Assembly: GCF_013185195.1 (NCBI RefSeq)
Contig: NZ_JAAZWC010000030.1
Coordinates: 1 to 52,993, forward strand
Source of the DNA: Saccharibacillus qingshengii
Lineage (GTDB): Bacteria; Bacillota; Bacilli; Paenibacillales; Paenibacillaceae
DNA length: 52,993 nucleotides
Direction of reading: 5' to 3'
Shown here: positions 10,337 to 20,011 of the stretch, piece by piece
Layout of the letters: each line of letters starts with the position of its first letter
How positions within the stretch are numbered: position 1 is the stretch's first letter
Position numbers and translations under genes: made by a program
Notes under the pieces: model-generated
The model's database searches: none
What the model was told of the DNA's origin: nothing
What the model saw: the letters and a program-made list of their open reading frames with translations, nothing else

Positions 10337-10375
10337 AAAGTCCCCGACCGGTGCGAATGCACGGACAGGGACTTT
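10337..10375 (-). terminator. Strong hairpin downstream of cysK
   Basis: AAAGTCCC pairs with GGGACTTT, with an inner GTGC-GAAT-GCAC stem. On the minus strand only a short TTTCT follows, so it is a plausible but not classical terminator of cysK. The rest of the 261-base gap holds the pabB -10 element (10211-10216). Confidence 0.6.
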
Positions 10376-10419
10376 TCATTTACAAAAACCAAACCTTTAG
10401 CAGAATGCGCAGTTTGGAT

Positions 10420-11358
10420 TTACGCTTCGAAATTGTACAGCGGCGTGCTGAGGTAACGTTCGCCGTTGCTCGGTACGATGACCACGACTCTTTTGCCTGC
10501 GCCCAGTTCTTTGGCCACTTTGAGTGCAGCAAAGATTGCGGCGCCCGAAGAAATACCGGACAAAATGCCTTCTTCTTTGGCGACTTTTCGAGCCGTCTCG
10601 AACGCCTCGTCATTTTCCACGTGAAGAATCTCGTCGTAGATCTTCTGGTTGAGAATATCCGGCACGAAGTTGGCTCCGATCCCCTGAATCTTGTGCGGAC
10701 CGGGTTTGCCGCCGGCAAGAATCGGAGAAGCCGAAGGCTCGACCGCATAAATCTTCACTTCGGGGAAGTTCGTCTTCAGCACTTCTCCGGCTCCCGAGAT
10801 CGTACCGCCTGTTCCGATTCCCGCAATAAAGGCATCCAGCGTTCCGCCGATCGACTGAATCGCTTCCACGATCTCCGGTCCTGTCGTCTCGCGGTGAATC
10901 TTCACGTTCGCTTCATTCTTGAACTGCTCGGCCATAAAGTAATCCGGATTGGCCTGCAGCAGCTCTTCGGCTTTGCGTACGGCGCCGTTCATGCCTTCTG
11001 CTCCCGGTGTCAGTACCAGTTCAGCCCCATAAGCGCGCAGCAGGTTGCGGCGTTCCAAGCTCATCGTTTCCGGCATGACGATAACGGACTTGTATCCTTT
11101 TGCCGCCGCTACCATGGCCAATCCGATTCCGGTATTGCCGCTTGTCGCTTCGATGATCGTACCGCCCGGTTTCAGACGTCCGTCGGCTTCGGCCGCTTCG
11201 ACCATACTGATGGCGATCCGGTCCTTGACGCTTGCCCCCGGGTTCTGGTATTCCAGTTTCACATAAATTTCCGCGCTGCCTTCCGGTACGATGCGATTCA
11301 GACGGACAAGCGGCGTATCTCCGATCAGATCCGTAATACTGTTAACGACTTTAGCCAT
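10420..11358 (-). CDS. cysK: Cysteine synthase A (O-acetylserine sulfhydrylase)
   Basis: This PLP enzyme makes L-cysteine from O-acetylserine and sulfide. The 312-residue protein has the Schiff-base lysine in [11 protein letters not shown] (about 36-46), the substrate loop TSGNTG (about 70-75) and the PLP-phosphate glycine loop GTGGTISG (about 178-185), ending with GISSGAA. The ATG start is preceded by GGAGG. It has its own promoter with a perfect TTGACA about 150 bases upstream, and in Bacillus the orthologue is repressed by CymR; no CymR box could be assigned here. It lies between hslO and pabB, as in B. subtilis, but the neighbouring yacD-type foldase gene is elsewhere. Confidence 0.97.
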   Translation of the reverse strand: MAKVVNSITDLIGDTPLVRLNRIVPEGSAEIYVKLEYQNPGASVKDRIAISMVEAAEADGRLKPGGTIIEATSGNTGIGLAMVAAAKGYKSVIVMPETMSLERRNLLRAYGAELVLTPGAEGMNGAVRKAEELLQANPDYFMAEQFKNEANVKIHRETTGPEIVEAIQSIGGTLDAFIAGIGTGGTISGAGEVLKTNFPEVKIYAVEPSASPILAGGKPGPHKIQGIGANFVPDILNQKIYDEILHVENDEAFETARKVAKEEGILSGISSGAAIFAALKVAKELGAGKRVVVIVPSNGERYLSTPLYNFEA

Positions 11359-11486
11359 GGTAAATCCTCCTTCGGAAGTGGGTAAACTGATAAACGATTT
11401 GTACAGAAAAGGCTTCGCCGCCTCATGCCGGAGCTGCGACGTCGCCCGCTTAATCCGAGTGAAAAAGTAGGCTTTTAACTTCCTTT

Positions 11487-11516
11487 ATCTTAGCAAATAG
11501 CCGTACAAGCTGTCAA
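11487..11516 (-). promoter_or_regulatory. sigma-A promoter of cysK
   Basis: Minus strand TTGACA, 18-base spacer, TAAGAT. The leader would be about 120 nt. The rest of the 299-base region between cysK and the small plus-strand gene shows no other gene. Confidence 0.75.
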
Positions 11517-11657
11517 CGAACACTACGCGTACCGATTTGAAGACTTGGGACAGCTGCCAACCGGAATCATCCGACTGACGTTTCGCCTTTGGATCAGGGG
11601 GTAATTTGTGATAAGTGCAGTCCAAATCAACGATCCGTACACAAGGAGGACGACAAC

Positions 11658-11807
11658 ATGAAACGGAAAAATACACTGCTTGGTGTCGCTGTCGGTCTGG
11701 GAGCCGCTTACCTGCTCCGCAATAAAGATTCCAGAAGCAAATTGATGAACCAGCTCCAATCGATGGGCCGCAAAGAAGACAAGATCAGCAGCAGTACGGT
11801 CATCTGA
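11658..11807 (+). CDS. Small hydrophobic/basic protein, YtxH-like
   Basis: This 49-residue protein begins MKRKNTLLGVAVGLGAAYLL, then has a basic, polar tail with KDSRSKLMNQL. ATG 11658 is chosen because AAGGAGG lies eight bases before it; the longer frame upstream has no ribosome site. One membrane-anchoring or amphipathic helix followed by a short charged tail resembles YtxH/DUF3918-type small proteins of Bacillales, but I cannot assign a function. It is on the plus strand, convergent with hslO, and shares a bidirectional terminator with it. Upstream, GTTTCG-13-GGGTAA (11580-11604) resembles a sigma-B-type promoter. Confidence 0.7.
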   Translation: MKRKNTLLGVAVGLGAAYLLRNKDSRSKLMNQLQSMGRKEDKISSSTVI

Positions 11808-11864
11808 CGGGGAATTTTTTCTCCTCTTGAATGCGATCTGGCCCGGACCGAAAATAAACTCAAC

Positions 11865-11900
11865 AAAAAGCCGCTTTCCCTCGGGGAAGCGGCTTTTTTT
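11865..11900. terminator. Bidirectional terminator
   Basis: AAAAAGCCGCTT and AAGCGGCTTTTTTT form a perfect stem flanked by A- and T-runs. It serves both the small plus-strand gene and hslO. Confidence 0.9.
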
Positions 11901-11990
11901 GGGAAACTCCCTGCTGCTTTTTGGATCCGTGTCCTAGCATCGAAGCGAAATCGTCCCCGTCTTCGGGAAGATCTGACTGTCTTTCCAGCA

Positions 11991-12914
11991 TTAACGCTTG
12001 GTTTGTTCCAAGATCTGCTGCAGGTCTTCTTTTTCGAACTGATAAGCCTCGTTGCAGAAATGGCAGACCACTTCGGCTACTCCCTGCTCTTCGATAATGG
12101 CCTGAATCTCTTCCGAACCCAGACTGATCAGTGTACGTTCAACGCGCTCCCGCGTGCATTCGCAGTGGAAATCGATATTCAGCGACTCCTGGATCTGCAC
12201 ATCCGGCAGTACCCATTTGATGACTTCTTCCGGCGACAGGCCCTGATCGATCAATGCGGATACCGGCGGAAGCGACGAGATCGCACCTTCGATCGCATCG
12301 ATTTCTTCGTCGGACAGACCCGGCAGCAGCTGCACGATCAGACCGCCCGCACTGAGTACATGGCCTTCGGGCGCGACCAACACTCCGATTCCGACCGCGG
12401 AAGGCGTCTGTTCGGAAGCTGCAAAATAATACGTAAAGTCTTCGCCCAGCTCGCCCGATACGATCGGTACGCTGCCCCGGTACGGTTCTTTGAGTCCGAG
12501 ATCTTTGATGACATAGAGGAAGCCTTCGGTCCCGACAGCGCCGGCCACATCAAGTTTGCCCATGGCATTGCTCGGCAGGTGGACGTGCGGATGATCGACA
12601 TAGCCCCGCACTTCGCCTCTGGCATTGGCATCGGCCACGATCTGACCGAGCGGCCCGTTTCCTTTTACCTGAATCGTCAGCTTTTCTTCACCTTTCAGCA
12701 TGGCGCCCATCATGGCAGCCGTCGTCAGTGTGCGTCCCAGTGCCGCGGTTGCCGTAGGGAACGTATCGTGGCGCCGACGCAGCTCCTCCACCAGGTTGGT
12801 GCTGCGTACCGCAAAAGCCCGTACTTTGCCCCCCAGTGCGGTTCCCCGAACCAGATAATCGCGTTTCTCCGAAGGTTCGGAACCGTCGTTGTTCATGGGA
12901 TTCAAATTTTCCAT
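11991..12914 (-). CDS. hslO: Redox-regulated chaperone Hsp33
   Basis: Hsp33 is a zinc-containing holdase activated by oxidation that protects unfolded proteins in the cytoplasm. The start is set at MENLNP (GGAGG nine bases upstream) rather than the longer Arg-rich frame, giving 307 residues. Even so, the N-terminus carries about 15 residues before the usual YLVRGTA motif. The redox switch cysteines are intact: CEC at about 253-255 and CHFC at about 286-289, which bind zinc in the reduced state. It lies between coaX and cysK as in B. subtilis, 54 bases after coaX. Confidence 0.96.
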   Translation of the reverse strand: MENLNPMNNDGSEPSEKRDYLVRGTALGGKVRAFAVRSTNLVEELRRRHDTFPTATAALGRTLTTAAMMGAMLKGEEKLTIQVKGNGPLGQIVADANARGEVRGYVDHPHVHLPSNAMGKLDVAGAVGTEGFLYVIKDLGLKEPYRGSVPIVSGELGEDFTYYFAASEQTPSAVGIGVLVAPEGHVLSAGGLIVQLLPGLSDEEIDAIEGAISSLPPVSALIDQGLSPEEVIKWVLPDVQIQESLNIDFHCECTRERVERTLISLGSEEIQAIIEEQGVAEVVCHFCNEAYQFEKEDLQQILEQTKR

Positions 12915-12968
12915 TCGTCGTCTCCTCCGTTTCGGCTGCTCCAACGCAGCCTGTATGTGATGTAATCG

Positions 12969-13745
12969 TTAAGACTTGGACAAAACATTGCGTTCATAGA
13001 TCAGCCTCAGTCCTTCGAGCGTCAGCATCGGATTCACTTCCCGAACAGCCTCCGTCTCGGCGCAGATCAGCGGAGCCAATCCTCCGGTTGCCACAATCTT
13101 GGGTTCCGCATCCATCTCCTGCCGGATCCGTTTGATAATGCCGTCGACCTGTCCCGCATACCCGTAAATGATTCCGGACTGCATCGCATGTACGGTATTT
13201 CTTCCGATCACTTTCTTGGGTTTTTCCAGCTCGATTCTCGGAAGCTTCGAAGCCTGCTGATACAGCGCCTCGGTCGAGATACCGATACCGGGCACAATCG
13301 CGCCGCCCAAATAATTGCCCTGCGCGTCGATACAGTCAAATGTGGTTGCCGTACCGAAATCGACGACCACCACAGGACCGCCGTACAGTTCGACAGCGGC
13401 CACGGCATTGACGATACGATCCGCCCCGATCTCCCGCGGATTTTCGTAGCGCAGATTCAGTCCGGTTTTGATACCGGGCCCCACAACCAACGGCGTTCTT
13501 TTGAGATAGACCCGGCACATCTGCTCGATCACTCCAACGATAGGCGGAACGACGGAGGAAATCATCACGCCTTCGATCTTGTCCGCATCCACTCCGGACA
13601 GCTGGAACAGATTATAAATCATGACCCCGTATTCATCGCTTGTCGCCTGCCTGCTGGTGCTGATCCGGAAATGATGCAGCAGTTCCCGGCCTTCATACAT
13701 CCCAAGCCCAATATTGGTATTGCCGATATCCACTACAAGAATCAC
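12969..13745 (-). CDS. coaX: Type III pantothenate kinase
   Basis: CoaX phosphorylates pantothenate in the first step of CoA synthesis and needs a monovalent cation. The 258-residue protein has the acetate/sugar-kinase fold. DIGNTN (residues 6-11) is the phosphate loop, GADR (about 103-106) and VVDFGTATTFD (about 122-132) carry the catalytic and adenosine-binding residues, and ATGGLAPL lies near the end. The start is GTG with AAAGGAGG 11 bases upstream. It follows ftsH after a terminator and precedes hslO, the standard Bacillales order. Confidence 0.96.
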   Translation of the reverse strand: MILVVDIGNTNIGLGMYEGRELLHHFRISTSRQATSDEYGVMIYNLFQLSGVDADKIEGVMISSVVPPIVGVIEQMCRVYLKRTPLVVGPGIKTGLNLRYENPREIGADRIVNAVAAVELYGGPVVVVDFGTATTFDCIDAQGNYLGGAIVPGIGISTEALYQQASKLPRIELEKPKKVIGRNTVHAMQSGIIYGYAGQVDGIIKRIRQEMDAEPKIVATGGLAPLICAETEAVREVNPMLTLEGLRLIYERNVLSKS

Positions 13746-13796
13746 GCGGTTCTTATCCTCCTTTGGGGTCGCATAAATCCGGCTGCCTACATACGA

Positions 13797-13830
13797 AAAG
13801 ACCGGAAAACGAGGATTCGTTTTCCGGTCT
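13797..13830 (-). terminator. Terminator of ftsH
   Basis: Minus strand GACCGGAAAACGA and TCGTTTTCCGGTC form a long perfect stem followed by TTTTC. It separates ftsH from coaX. Confidence 0.9.
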
Positions 13831-13870
13831 CGCTTGTATCGAACTTAGCTTGAGAAGAGGGGGTCCCGGA

Positions 13871-15895
13871 TCAGGACTCGGTTGTTCCGCCGCCGGAATC
13901 GCCGCGTTTGTTCATTGGATCATTTGGAATATCGCCGGTTTTGCCCAGATCCACAGGATCGGACTCGTCCAGACGAACATTCGTATCTCCAATGCTGTCA
14001 AACGTCGGTTCTGCCTTGGGTTCAGAGACTTCCGTAAGAACTGCAGTTTCTCCATCTCCTTCGAGTGTGCCGGTCTCGATCAGATTGCGGATCTGATCCA
14101 GTTCCAGTGTCTCGACTTCGAGCAGCGTATTTGCGATCAAGTGGACTTCTTTGGCATGATCGGTCAGCACTTGACGCGCTCTTTCGTACGACTCGTTGAT
14201 GAAGCGCTGCATTTCCTGATCGATCTCATGCGCTACGGCGTCGCTGTAATTCGGCTCGTGTCCCAGATCGCGGCCCAGGAAGACTTGTCCCTGTCCCGTA
14301 CCGAACTGCATCGGACCGAGCTTCTCGCTCATGCCGTATTCCATGATCATGCTGCGCACGATACCGGTCGCCTGCTGGAAGTCGCTGTATGCGCCCGTGC
14401 CGATCTCGCCGATAAACAGTTCCTCGGATACGCGTCCGCCCAGAAGGCCGGTTACGCGGTCGAGCAGTTCCTGCTTGGTGACGAGCATGCGGTCTTCCTT
14501 CGGCATCATGATTACATATCCGCCCGCGCGACCGCGCGGAATGATCGTAACCTTATGCACCGTATCGGCGTGTTCGAGGAAGTAACCCACGATGGTGTGA
14601 CCCGCTTCGTGGTAAGCCACGATGCGTTTCTCGCGATCGCTGATGACGCGGCTCTTCTTCTCGGTACCTACGATGACGCGGTCGATCGCTTCGTCGATTT
14701 CTTTCATCGAGATATCTTTGCGGTCGCGGCGAGCCGCGATCAGAGCCGCTTCGTTCAGCAGGTTCTGGAGATCCGCACCCGAGAAGCCCGTCGTGCGCTT
14801 CGCGATTTTGTCGAGCTGAACGTCTTTGGTGAGCGGCTTGTTGCGTGCATGAACGTGCAGTACCGCTTCGCGTCCTTTGACGTCCGGACGATCAACCATG
14901 ATCTGACGGTCGAAACGTCCCGGCCGCAGCAGGGCAGGGTCAAGAATATCCGCACGGTTTGTAGCCGCGATGATGATGATGCCTTCGTTTTCACCGAAAC
15001 CGTCCATCTCGACAAGCAGCTGGTTAAGCGTCTGCTCGCGTTCGTCGTGTCCGCCGCCGAGGCCTGCGCCCCGTTGACGTCCGACTGCGTCGATTTCATC
15101 GATGAAGATGATACAAGGTGCGCTTTTCTTGGCGTTTTCGAACAAATCACGAACCCGTGAAGCGCCGACACCGACGAACATTTCGACGAAGTCGGAACCG
15201 GAAATGCTGAAGAATGCGACTCCCGCTTCACCGGCTACTGCACGGGCAAGCAGGGTTTTACCGGTACCCGGAGGGCCCACAAGCAGAACGCCCTTCGGAA
15301 TTCTTGCGCCAAGCACCGCGAATTTACGCGAATCCTTGAGGAACTCGACCACTTCGACCAGTTCCTGCTTCTCTTCGTCCGCACCCGCAACATCGTTAAA
15401 CGTTACTTTTTTCTTCTCTTCGCTGTAAAGTTTGGCTTTGCTCTTGCCGAAGTTCATCACTTTACCGCCGCCACCTTGGGCTTGGTTGAACAGGAAGAAG
15501 AAGAGTACGAACATCAGAATGAGCGGAATGAACGAGGTGAGGAGCGTAACCCAGATGCTTTGACCCCGCATCGGCTTCCACGATACCTCTACGTCATTTG
15601 CTTTCATTTCCGCCGTAAGATCGTTAACCACCGTTTCGGTGGAGGGAATATACGTCGAGAACGTTTTTGGCGCGCCCTCTTTCAACGGCGCCTTGTACGT
15701 GCCGGTCACCAAATAAGCGTAGTTTTCGAATTGGAACGTGGCATTTTCCACGTTGTCCTTCTGAACCTGCTCGACCAGTTCGTCGTATCTTGGAGCTTGG
15801 GCCGTATCCCGACCGCCGTTCAAAAATTGAATAATGCCTACCACGACAAGAAAAAGGATTAAATAAAATCCAGAATTCCGGATGAACCGATTCAT
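13871..15895 (-). CDS. ftsH: ATP-dependent zinc metalloprotease FtsH
   Basis: This membrane-anchored AAA+ protease degrades misassembled membrane and short-lived regulatory proteins. At 674 residues, it has an N-terminal membrane helix (about 8-26), an extracytoplasmic domain, a second helix (about 110-132), then the AAA module with Walker A GPPGTGKT (about 204-211), Walker [10 protein letters not shown] and the second region of homology, and the zinc site HEAGH (about 425-429). The acidic C-terminus ends in a Gly/Ser-rich tail. The ATG is set at 15895, six bases after GGAGG; an upstream TTG overlaps the ribosome site. It has its own promoter and follows hpt. Confidence 0.98.
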   Translation of the reverse strand: MNRFIRNSGFYLILFLVVVGIIQFLNGGRDTAQAPRYDELVEQVQKDNVENATFQFENYAYLVTGTYKAPLKEGAPKTFSTYIPSTETVVNDLTAEMKANDVEVSWKPMRGQSIWVTLLTSFIPLILMFVLFFFLFNQAQGGGGKVMNFGKSKAKLYSEEKKKVTFNDVAGADEEKQELVEVVEFLKDSRKFAVLGARIPKGVLLVGPPGTGKTLLARAVAGEAGVAFFSISGSDFVEMFVGVGASRVRDLFENAKKSAPCIIFIDEIDAVGRQRGAGLGGGHDEREQTLNQLLVEMDGFGENEGIIIIAATNRADILDPALLRPGRFDRQIMVDRPDVKGREAVLHVHARNKPLTKDVQLDKIAKRTTGFSGADLQNLLNEAALIAARRDRKDISMKEIDEAIDRVIVGTEKKSRVISDREKRIVAYHEAGHTIVGYFLEHADTVHKVTIIPRGRAGGYVIMMPKEDRMLVTKQELLDRVTGLLGGRVSEELFIGEIGTGAYSDFQQATGIVRSMIMEYGMSEKLGPMQFGTGQGQVFLGRDLGHEPNYSDAVAHEIDQEMQRFINESYERARQVLTDHAKEVHLIANTLLEVETLELDQIRNLIETGTLEGDGETAVLTEVSEPKAEPTFDSIGDTNVRLDESDPVDLGKTGDIPNDPMNKRGDSGGGTTES

Positions 15896-15924
15896 CCCCA
15901 ACCTCCTCTCAAGACACTGTAGTT

Positions 15925-15954
15925 ATTTTAACATAGTCGGTTCACACATCACAA
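15925..15954 (-). promoter_or_regulatory. Promoter of ftsH
   Basis: Minus strand TTGTGA, 18-base spacer, TAAAAT, with a TG dinucleotide one base before the -10 (extended -10). The predicted start lies about 25 bases before the ftsH ATG. Confidence 0.7.
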
Positions 15955-16063
15955 ATTCAGACGCGGAGCGGACTTCAAAGCAAAAATCCTACGGCTTCCG
16001 GTCCATGGATCGGATCAAAGGGCTGCCGGTCGTCCGGCCTGTCCTTTGAACGCGATCCGCGGC

Positions 16064-16603
16064 TTATTTCGTGTAAACCTCCGGTTTGAGAACACCGATA
16101 TAAGGCAGGTTGCGGTAGTGTTCCGCGTAGTCCAGACCGTATCCGACAACGAAAGCGTCCGGCAGGACGAAACCTGTGTAATCGGCCTCCATATTCACCG
16201 AACGGCCCGACGGCTTGTCGAACAGCGTAACGACTTTGACGCTTTTGGCATTGCGGTTCTTCAACAGTTCAATCAGATGGCTGAGTGTCAGTCCGCTGTC
16301 GATGATGTCTTCCACGATCAGCACGTCGCGTCCTTCGACCGTCGTATCCAGATCTTTGATGATTTTGACGACGCCGGACGATTTGGTTGCCGCTCCATAG
16401 CTCGATACGGCCATAAAGTCCAGTTCGATCGGCACGGTGATCCGTTTGACCAGATCCGCCATGAAGATGAACGCGCCTTTCAGCACGCAGATGACGAGCG
16501 GATTGCGGTCTGCGTACTCGCCGCTGAGCTGCTCGCCCAGTTCCTTGATTTTGGTCTGAAGTTCTTCTTCGCTGATAAGCACTTCCTGAATGTCATTTTG
16601 CAA
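16064..16603 (-). CDS. hpt: Hypoxanthine phosphoribosyltransferase
   Basis: Hpt salvages hypoxanthine and guanine to IMP and GMP using PRPP. The TTG at 16603 is the start: GGGAGG lies ten bases before it, and the product begins [11 protein letters not shown] like Bacillus HprT. That gives 179 residues; the longer frame adds non-family sequence. The PRPP-binding loop is [14 protein letters not shown] (about 95-108), and [17 protein letters not shown] sequence ([11 protein letters not shown]) precedes it. It lies between tilS and ftsH as in B. subtilis, where tilS and hprT proteins also regulate ftsH. Confidence 0.96.
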   Translation of the reverse strand: MQNDIQEVLISEEELQTKIKELGEQLSGEYADRNPLVICVLKGAFIFMADLVKRITVPIELDFMAVSSYGAATKSSGVVKIIKDLDTTVEGRDVLIVEDIIDSGLTLSHLIELLKNRNAKSVKVVTLFDKPSGRSVNMEADYTGFVLPDAFVVGYGLDYAEHYRNLPYIGVLKPEVYTK

Positions 16604-16674
16604 CGTGCGTGACCCTCCCACAATTGTGATCTGATTGAAACTTGATCTTCTTTCTATCTTATAAACCAAAACCG

Positions 16675-18105
16675 TCAACAAAGAGCCCGATCTATCCGAA
16701 TATATAGAATCTTCTCGCTCCGCTGGTCGATCCAGGCATGTTTGGAGCGCCGCAAGCCCGCCAGCCAGACAATGCGGCCCTGCGCGTCGCACACGACCGG
16801 AATCAAACTGCGGCCGGACGGAGCGATCTTTTCGTCGATCAGCAGATCTTTGACTTTTTTCGTGCCGGCATCACCCGGAAGCTCGATCCGGTCTCCCGGA
16901 AGACGCGAGCGCACGGTTAACGGGTATTCCAGACGATCCGCATCAAAAACGGCTTCTTCCCGGCCCAGGTTCTTCAGCACCCCGGCAGCGGGAACTTCCC
17001 GTTCTTCCCTGAAAATCATGTCGAGATCGCCCAGCCGCAGGGTACGGATACCCGGCCCCCTGTCGAAAGTCTCGGTTTCAAGGACGGCAAGCTCCGGTCG
17101 GCCGAGACCGAAAAACGCACGATCGTATTCGCGCGTACAAGTCCGGCCGTATCCGAGGTCCAGTGTCCAGGTCGAGTCGTCGGGAGAAAGCAGGCGCCGG
17201 CGGACAAGATCCACCTTTGCAAAATCGGTTTCCATTCCCGGTTCCGACAGGTAATTTAATATTAATTTAACGAGCCTGCGTTGTAAAGCGAAGGGCAGCA
17301 GGGAAAAGGCCTTTGTATCCAGTTCCGTCCGCTCTTTTTCTCTCCGGCAGACCCGTTCGAACGCGGAAGCGGTCTGTTCGTTCAAATAATCGTCCTCGAG
17401 GCCCATCGTATCGGCCAGCCGGTTCAATGCCGAAGACAGCTGTGCATTGTAGCTTTCCAGATGTGGAAAAGTCTCCAGCCGCAGCCGGTTGCGCGTATAA
17501 TCCGTGTGGGCATTACTGCTGTCCGTCGCATATTCGATCCCGTTTCGCCGGCAAAAACCGACCAGCTCTTCCTTGTCGAAACGCAGCAGCGGCCGGATCA
17601 GGCGAACGCCTTCCCACTCGCGCACGCGGCGCATCCCGGCCAGGCCTCCGGCTCCGCTGCCGCGCAGCAGATGGAGCATCACCGTCTCCGCCTGGTCGCC
17701 GGCATGATGGGCAAGCGCAATCGCGGACGCTCCGTACCGGCCAGCCGTTTCCCGCAGAAAGCGATATCGAAGTTCGCGCGCAGCGGCCTGGGTACCGAGC
17801 CCGGTTTCCTTCTTATACGCGCGAACATCCAGCTCTCCCAGTTCAAAAGGAATCCCGAGCCGCCCGGCTGCCTGCCGCACCAGGTCGGCTTCCGCCGCCG
17901 ATTCTTCCGGCCGGAGGCCGTGATTCACGTGGGCGCAGACCAGGTCAATCCGATGCGCAGCCGATAAGCCGTGCAGCAGGTGAAGAAGCGCGAGCGAATC
18001 GGGCCCTCCCGAAACGGCTGCCACGATCCGGTCCCCGCTGTTCCACATGCCGTATTGGCCGGCTTCTTCCTCGATGCCCCTGTTCAAGGCGTTCTCCTCT
18101 TTCAC
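16675..18105 (-). CDS. tilS: tRNA(Ile)-lysidine synthetase
   Basis: TilS converts the wobble C of tRNA-Ile(CAU) to lysidine so that it reads AUA, an essential step. The N-terminal PP-loop ATPase motif is [13 protein letters not shown] (about 32-44), HVNHGLR follows, and the C-terminal substrate-binding domain ends the protein. The start is uncertain. ATG 18120 has no ribosome site. GTG 18105 follows GGAGG at eight bases and is used here, giving 476 residues. TTG 18087 after GAGGAG is also possible. The B. subtilis enzyme is about 470 residues. It lies 55 bases after the kinase gene. Confidence 0.95.
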   Translation of the reverse strand: MKEENALNRGIEEEAGQYGMWNSGDRIVAAVSGGPDSLALLHLLHGLSAAHRIDLVCAHVNHGLRPEESAAEADLVRQAAGRLGIPFELGELDVRAYKKETGLGTQAAARELRYRFLRETAGRYGASAIALAHHAGDQAETVMLHLLRGSGAGGLAGMRRVREWEGVRLIRPLLRFDKEELVGFCRRNGIEYATDSSNAHTDYTRNRLRLETFPHLESYNAQLSSALNRLADTMGLEDDYLNEQTASAFERVCRREKERTELDTKAFSLLPFALQRRLVKLILNYLSEPGMETDFAKVDLVRRRLLSPDDSTWTLDLGYGRTCTREYDRAFFGLGRPELAVLETETFDRGPGIRTLRLGDLDMIFREEREVPAAGVLKNLGREEAVFDADRLEYPLTVRSRLPGDRIELPGDAGTKKVKDLLIDEKIAPSGRSLIPVVCDAQGRIVWLAGLRRSKHAWIDQRSEKILYIRIDRALC

Positions 18106-18160
18106 CGTCCGGACCTCCATTTATATCGCTGCACACCGTATCGGGCCTTCAAAAGCCGGG

Positions 18161-19096
18161 TTACAGCGACAGCGCCGTATACATTACAATGCCGAGCAGC
18201 AGCAGCGAACCGCAAAACGCAAGCGTGAGCCGCTTGGAAGAGTTTCGGCGGCCTTTGGCGGGATACAGCCGGTACAGGGCTTTCCAATGGGCCGATGCTT
18301 CGCGCGAACTTCCGAATCCGCCGCGCAGCGCCCGGTCAAACCAGGGCTCGAACGGCTGCAGGGGCGGGATTCTTCCCGCCAGCTGAATCAGATCTTCCGC
18401 GCTGCGGGTCTGCGGCAGCAGGGCGGCATCCAGACGGCGCAGTCCGCGTTCGTCGAATACATGCATGCAGAGGACGGCGAACGCAAACAGATCGTATCCC
18501 GGATCGGCTTTGTGGCTGCCCGCATTCCAGTATTTCCGATCATACCAGCCGCTGTACTGCTTCACATTTTCTCCGATCGGACTGGCTCCGCCGTAATCGA
18601 CGAGTTCAACCTCCCCGCTTTCTTCGACCAGCACATGACAAGGTTTAAGATCTCCGAAAATAAAGCCGGCCTGATGCAGTTCCGACAGCCGATCCAGCAG
18701 CCCGAGTCCGGCCGTACCAATCTGGCGGTATCCGTACTTGCGTATATAAGCATCGATCGCAACTCCCCGGACGAATTTCATCACATAAAAAGGAATGAAT
18801 CGTCCTTCGGTCTCGAACCGGTCGGCATCAAGCAGAAAAGAGCGGCGGCTGCCATTCTCAAACTCCCGTTTCTTCAACTCGGCCAGCACTTCAACCTCGG
18901 TCTTCAATGCCGGTCTCTCCGGGCCGGCTTTCAATGCAGCCTGCTGCCCGCCGGCCGTTCGAACCAGATAAACGTTACCGTTGGCCCCGCGTCCGATCAG
19001 CGATTGTATCGTATATTGTCCGCCGTAGGACGCACCGGTCACGACCGTTCCCGGTGTAAATCCCGGCAAATCTGGTGCAGCCACTTGGCATCCCAT
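18161..19096 (-). CDS. YabT-like serine/threonine protein kinase with C-terminal membrane anchor
   Basis: This is a 311-residue Hanks-type kinase at the position of B. subtilis yabT, between spoIIE and tilS there. The glycine-rich loop is LIGRGANGNVYLV (about 33-45), the ATP-binding lysine is in AALKAG (about 53-58), the catalytic loop reads FGDLKPCHVLV (about 155-165) and the DFG equivalent is DYG. The HRD motif is degenerate (FGD), and the metal-binding Asn of the loop is replaced by His, though Asp and Lys remain. A single membrane helix ends the protein (AFCGSLLLLGIVMY), so the kinase domain is cytoplasmic. spoIIE, its usual neighbour, is missing. Start may be ATG 19096 or GTG 19084. Confidence 0.88.
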   Translation of the reverse strand: MGCQVAAPDLPGFTPGTVVTGASYGGQYTIQSLIGRGANGNVYLVRTAGGQQAALKAGPERPALKTEVEVLAELKKREFENGSRRSFLLDADRFETEGRFIPFYVMKFVRGVAIDAYIRKYGYRQIGTAGLGLLDRLSELHQAGFIFGDLKPCHVLVEESGEVELVDYGGASPIGENVKQYSGWYDRKYWNAGSHKADPGYDLFAFAVLCMHVFDERGLRRLDAALLPQTRSAEDLIQLAGRIPPLQPFEPWFDRALRGGFGSSREASAHWKALYRLYPAKGRRNSSKRLTLAFCGSLLLLGIVMYTALSL

Positions 19097-19228
19097 CCTT
19101 TCCGGTACGAGCCCGCCAAATTACGGCTCTACCCGAACCCTAGACATTCACAGCCTGTACCCCTATACATTCTCCGTACTATTATCGGACAGCACGCCCT
19201 GTTCGTTGAACGCCGGGAGAAACAAAGC

Positions 19229-19260
19229 AAAAAACCGCGAGCGGCTGTGCCATTCGCGGT
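19229..19260 (-). terminator. Terminator of the S1-domain gene
   Basis: Minus strand ACCGCGA and TCGCGGT pair and are followed by TTTTTTG. This 232-base gap to the kinase is where spoIIE and tRNA genes sit in B. subtilis; neither is present here. Confidence 0.85.
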
Positions 19261-19327
19261 GTTCGCTGTTATAACCCTCCAAAAGACCGGCTTAACTCGA
19301 ACGAGTTGTGCAAACTCGGCTTCGAAT

Positions 19328-19885
19328 TTAGGATCTTTTGGCTCCACGGCCTCCACGCTTGGATTCCGTGCTTTTCTTGATGGAAGAGATTCTTTCTTCG
19401 CTGTCCTTAAGGAAACGGGTCAATTTATCATCAAACGAAGGCTTACCGAATGCGGGCTTGCCGAATGCAGGTTTACCGCCGCCGCCAGGAGGCCTCGAAG
19501 GTCTGCCGCCGCCGCTTCCGCCACCACGGTTGAAGCCGCCACCACCGCCACCGCCGCTGAAGCGTTCGCCGCCACCGCTTCCGCCGCTGCTTGGACCACG
19601 ATCGGGTCTAGGCGGACGGGAAGAAGGAGCGGGTGCAGAACCGGCAGGTCTGTCCACAGTTTGCTTGATGGACAAGCCGATCTTGCCGTCTTTGTCGACG
19701 TTGATGACTTTAACCGTCACCATGTCGCCAATCTTCAGGTGATCGTTCACATCTTTTACGTAATTATCGGCGATTTCCGAGATATGAACAAGACCTGTGA
19801 CACCTCCGGACAAATCCACGAATGCTCCGAAATGCGTGATGCCTGTCACTTTGCCCTCTAATTTGGTGCCTACTTCAATTGCCAT
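19328..19885 (-). CDS. S1-domain RNA-binding protein with glycine-rich tail (YabR-like)
   Basis: The N-terminal S1 RNA-binding domain (about residues 1-73, GTKLEGKVTGITHFGAFVDL...GLVHISEIA) is classical and resembles polynucleotide phosphorylase S1 domains and B. subtilis YabR. The rest is low complexity: a Pro/Ser/Arg linker, a Gly/Arg-rich stretch with seven consecutive glycines, then a three-copy repeat (GKPAF GKPAF GKPSF) and a basic C-terminus. The tail makes the protein about 55 residues longer than YabR and is a likely disordered RNA-binding or condensate-forming segment. GGGAGG precedes the ATG. It lies after divIC, as in B. subtilis. Confidence 0.92.
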   Translation of the reverse strand: MAIEVGTKLEGKVTGITHFGAFVDLSGGVTGLVHISEIADNYVKDVNDHLKIGDMVTVKVINVDKDGKIGLSIKQTVDRPAGSAPAPSSRPPRPDRGPSSGGSGGGERFSGGGGGGGFNRGGGSGGGRPSRPPGGGGKPAFGKPAFGKPSFDDKLTRFLKDSEERISSIKKSTESKRGGRGAKRS

Positions 19886-20011
19886 AGAATGAAATGATCC
19901 TCCCTTAAAAATATACAGCCGAATCTGTCAAATTCCGGGCTGCGGTGATTTGATTATAACGGAAGCGGAATCGGCGGTCAACAAACAAAACCGCATAAAA
20001 CCGCGGAAAAA

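Noticed and set aside
8944-11385. 813-residue plus-strand open frame
   Set aside because: It is antisense to pabB and cysK, both certain genes. Its translation is rich in His/Arg/Phe with no domain, as expected from the complementary frame of GC-rich codons.
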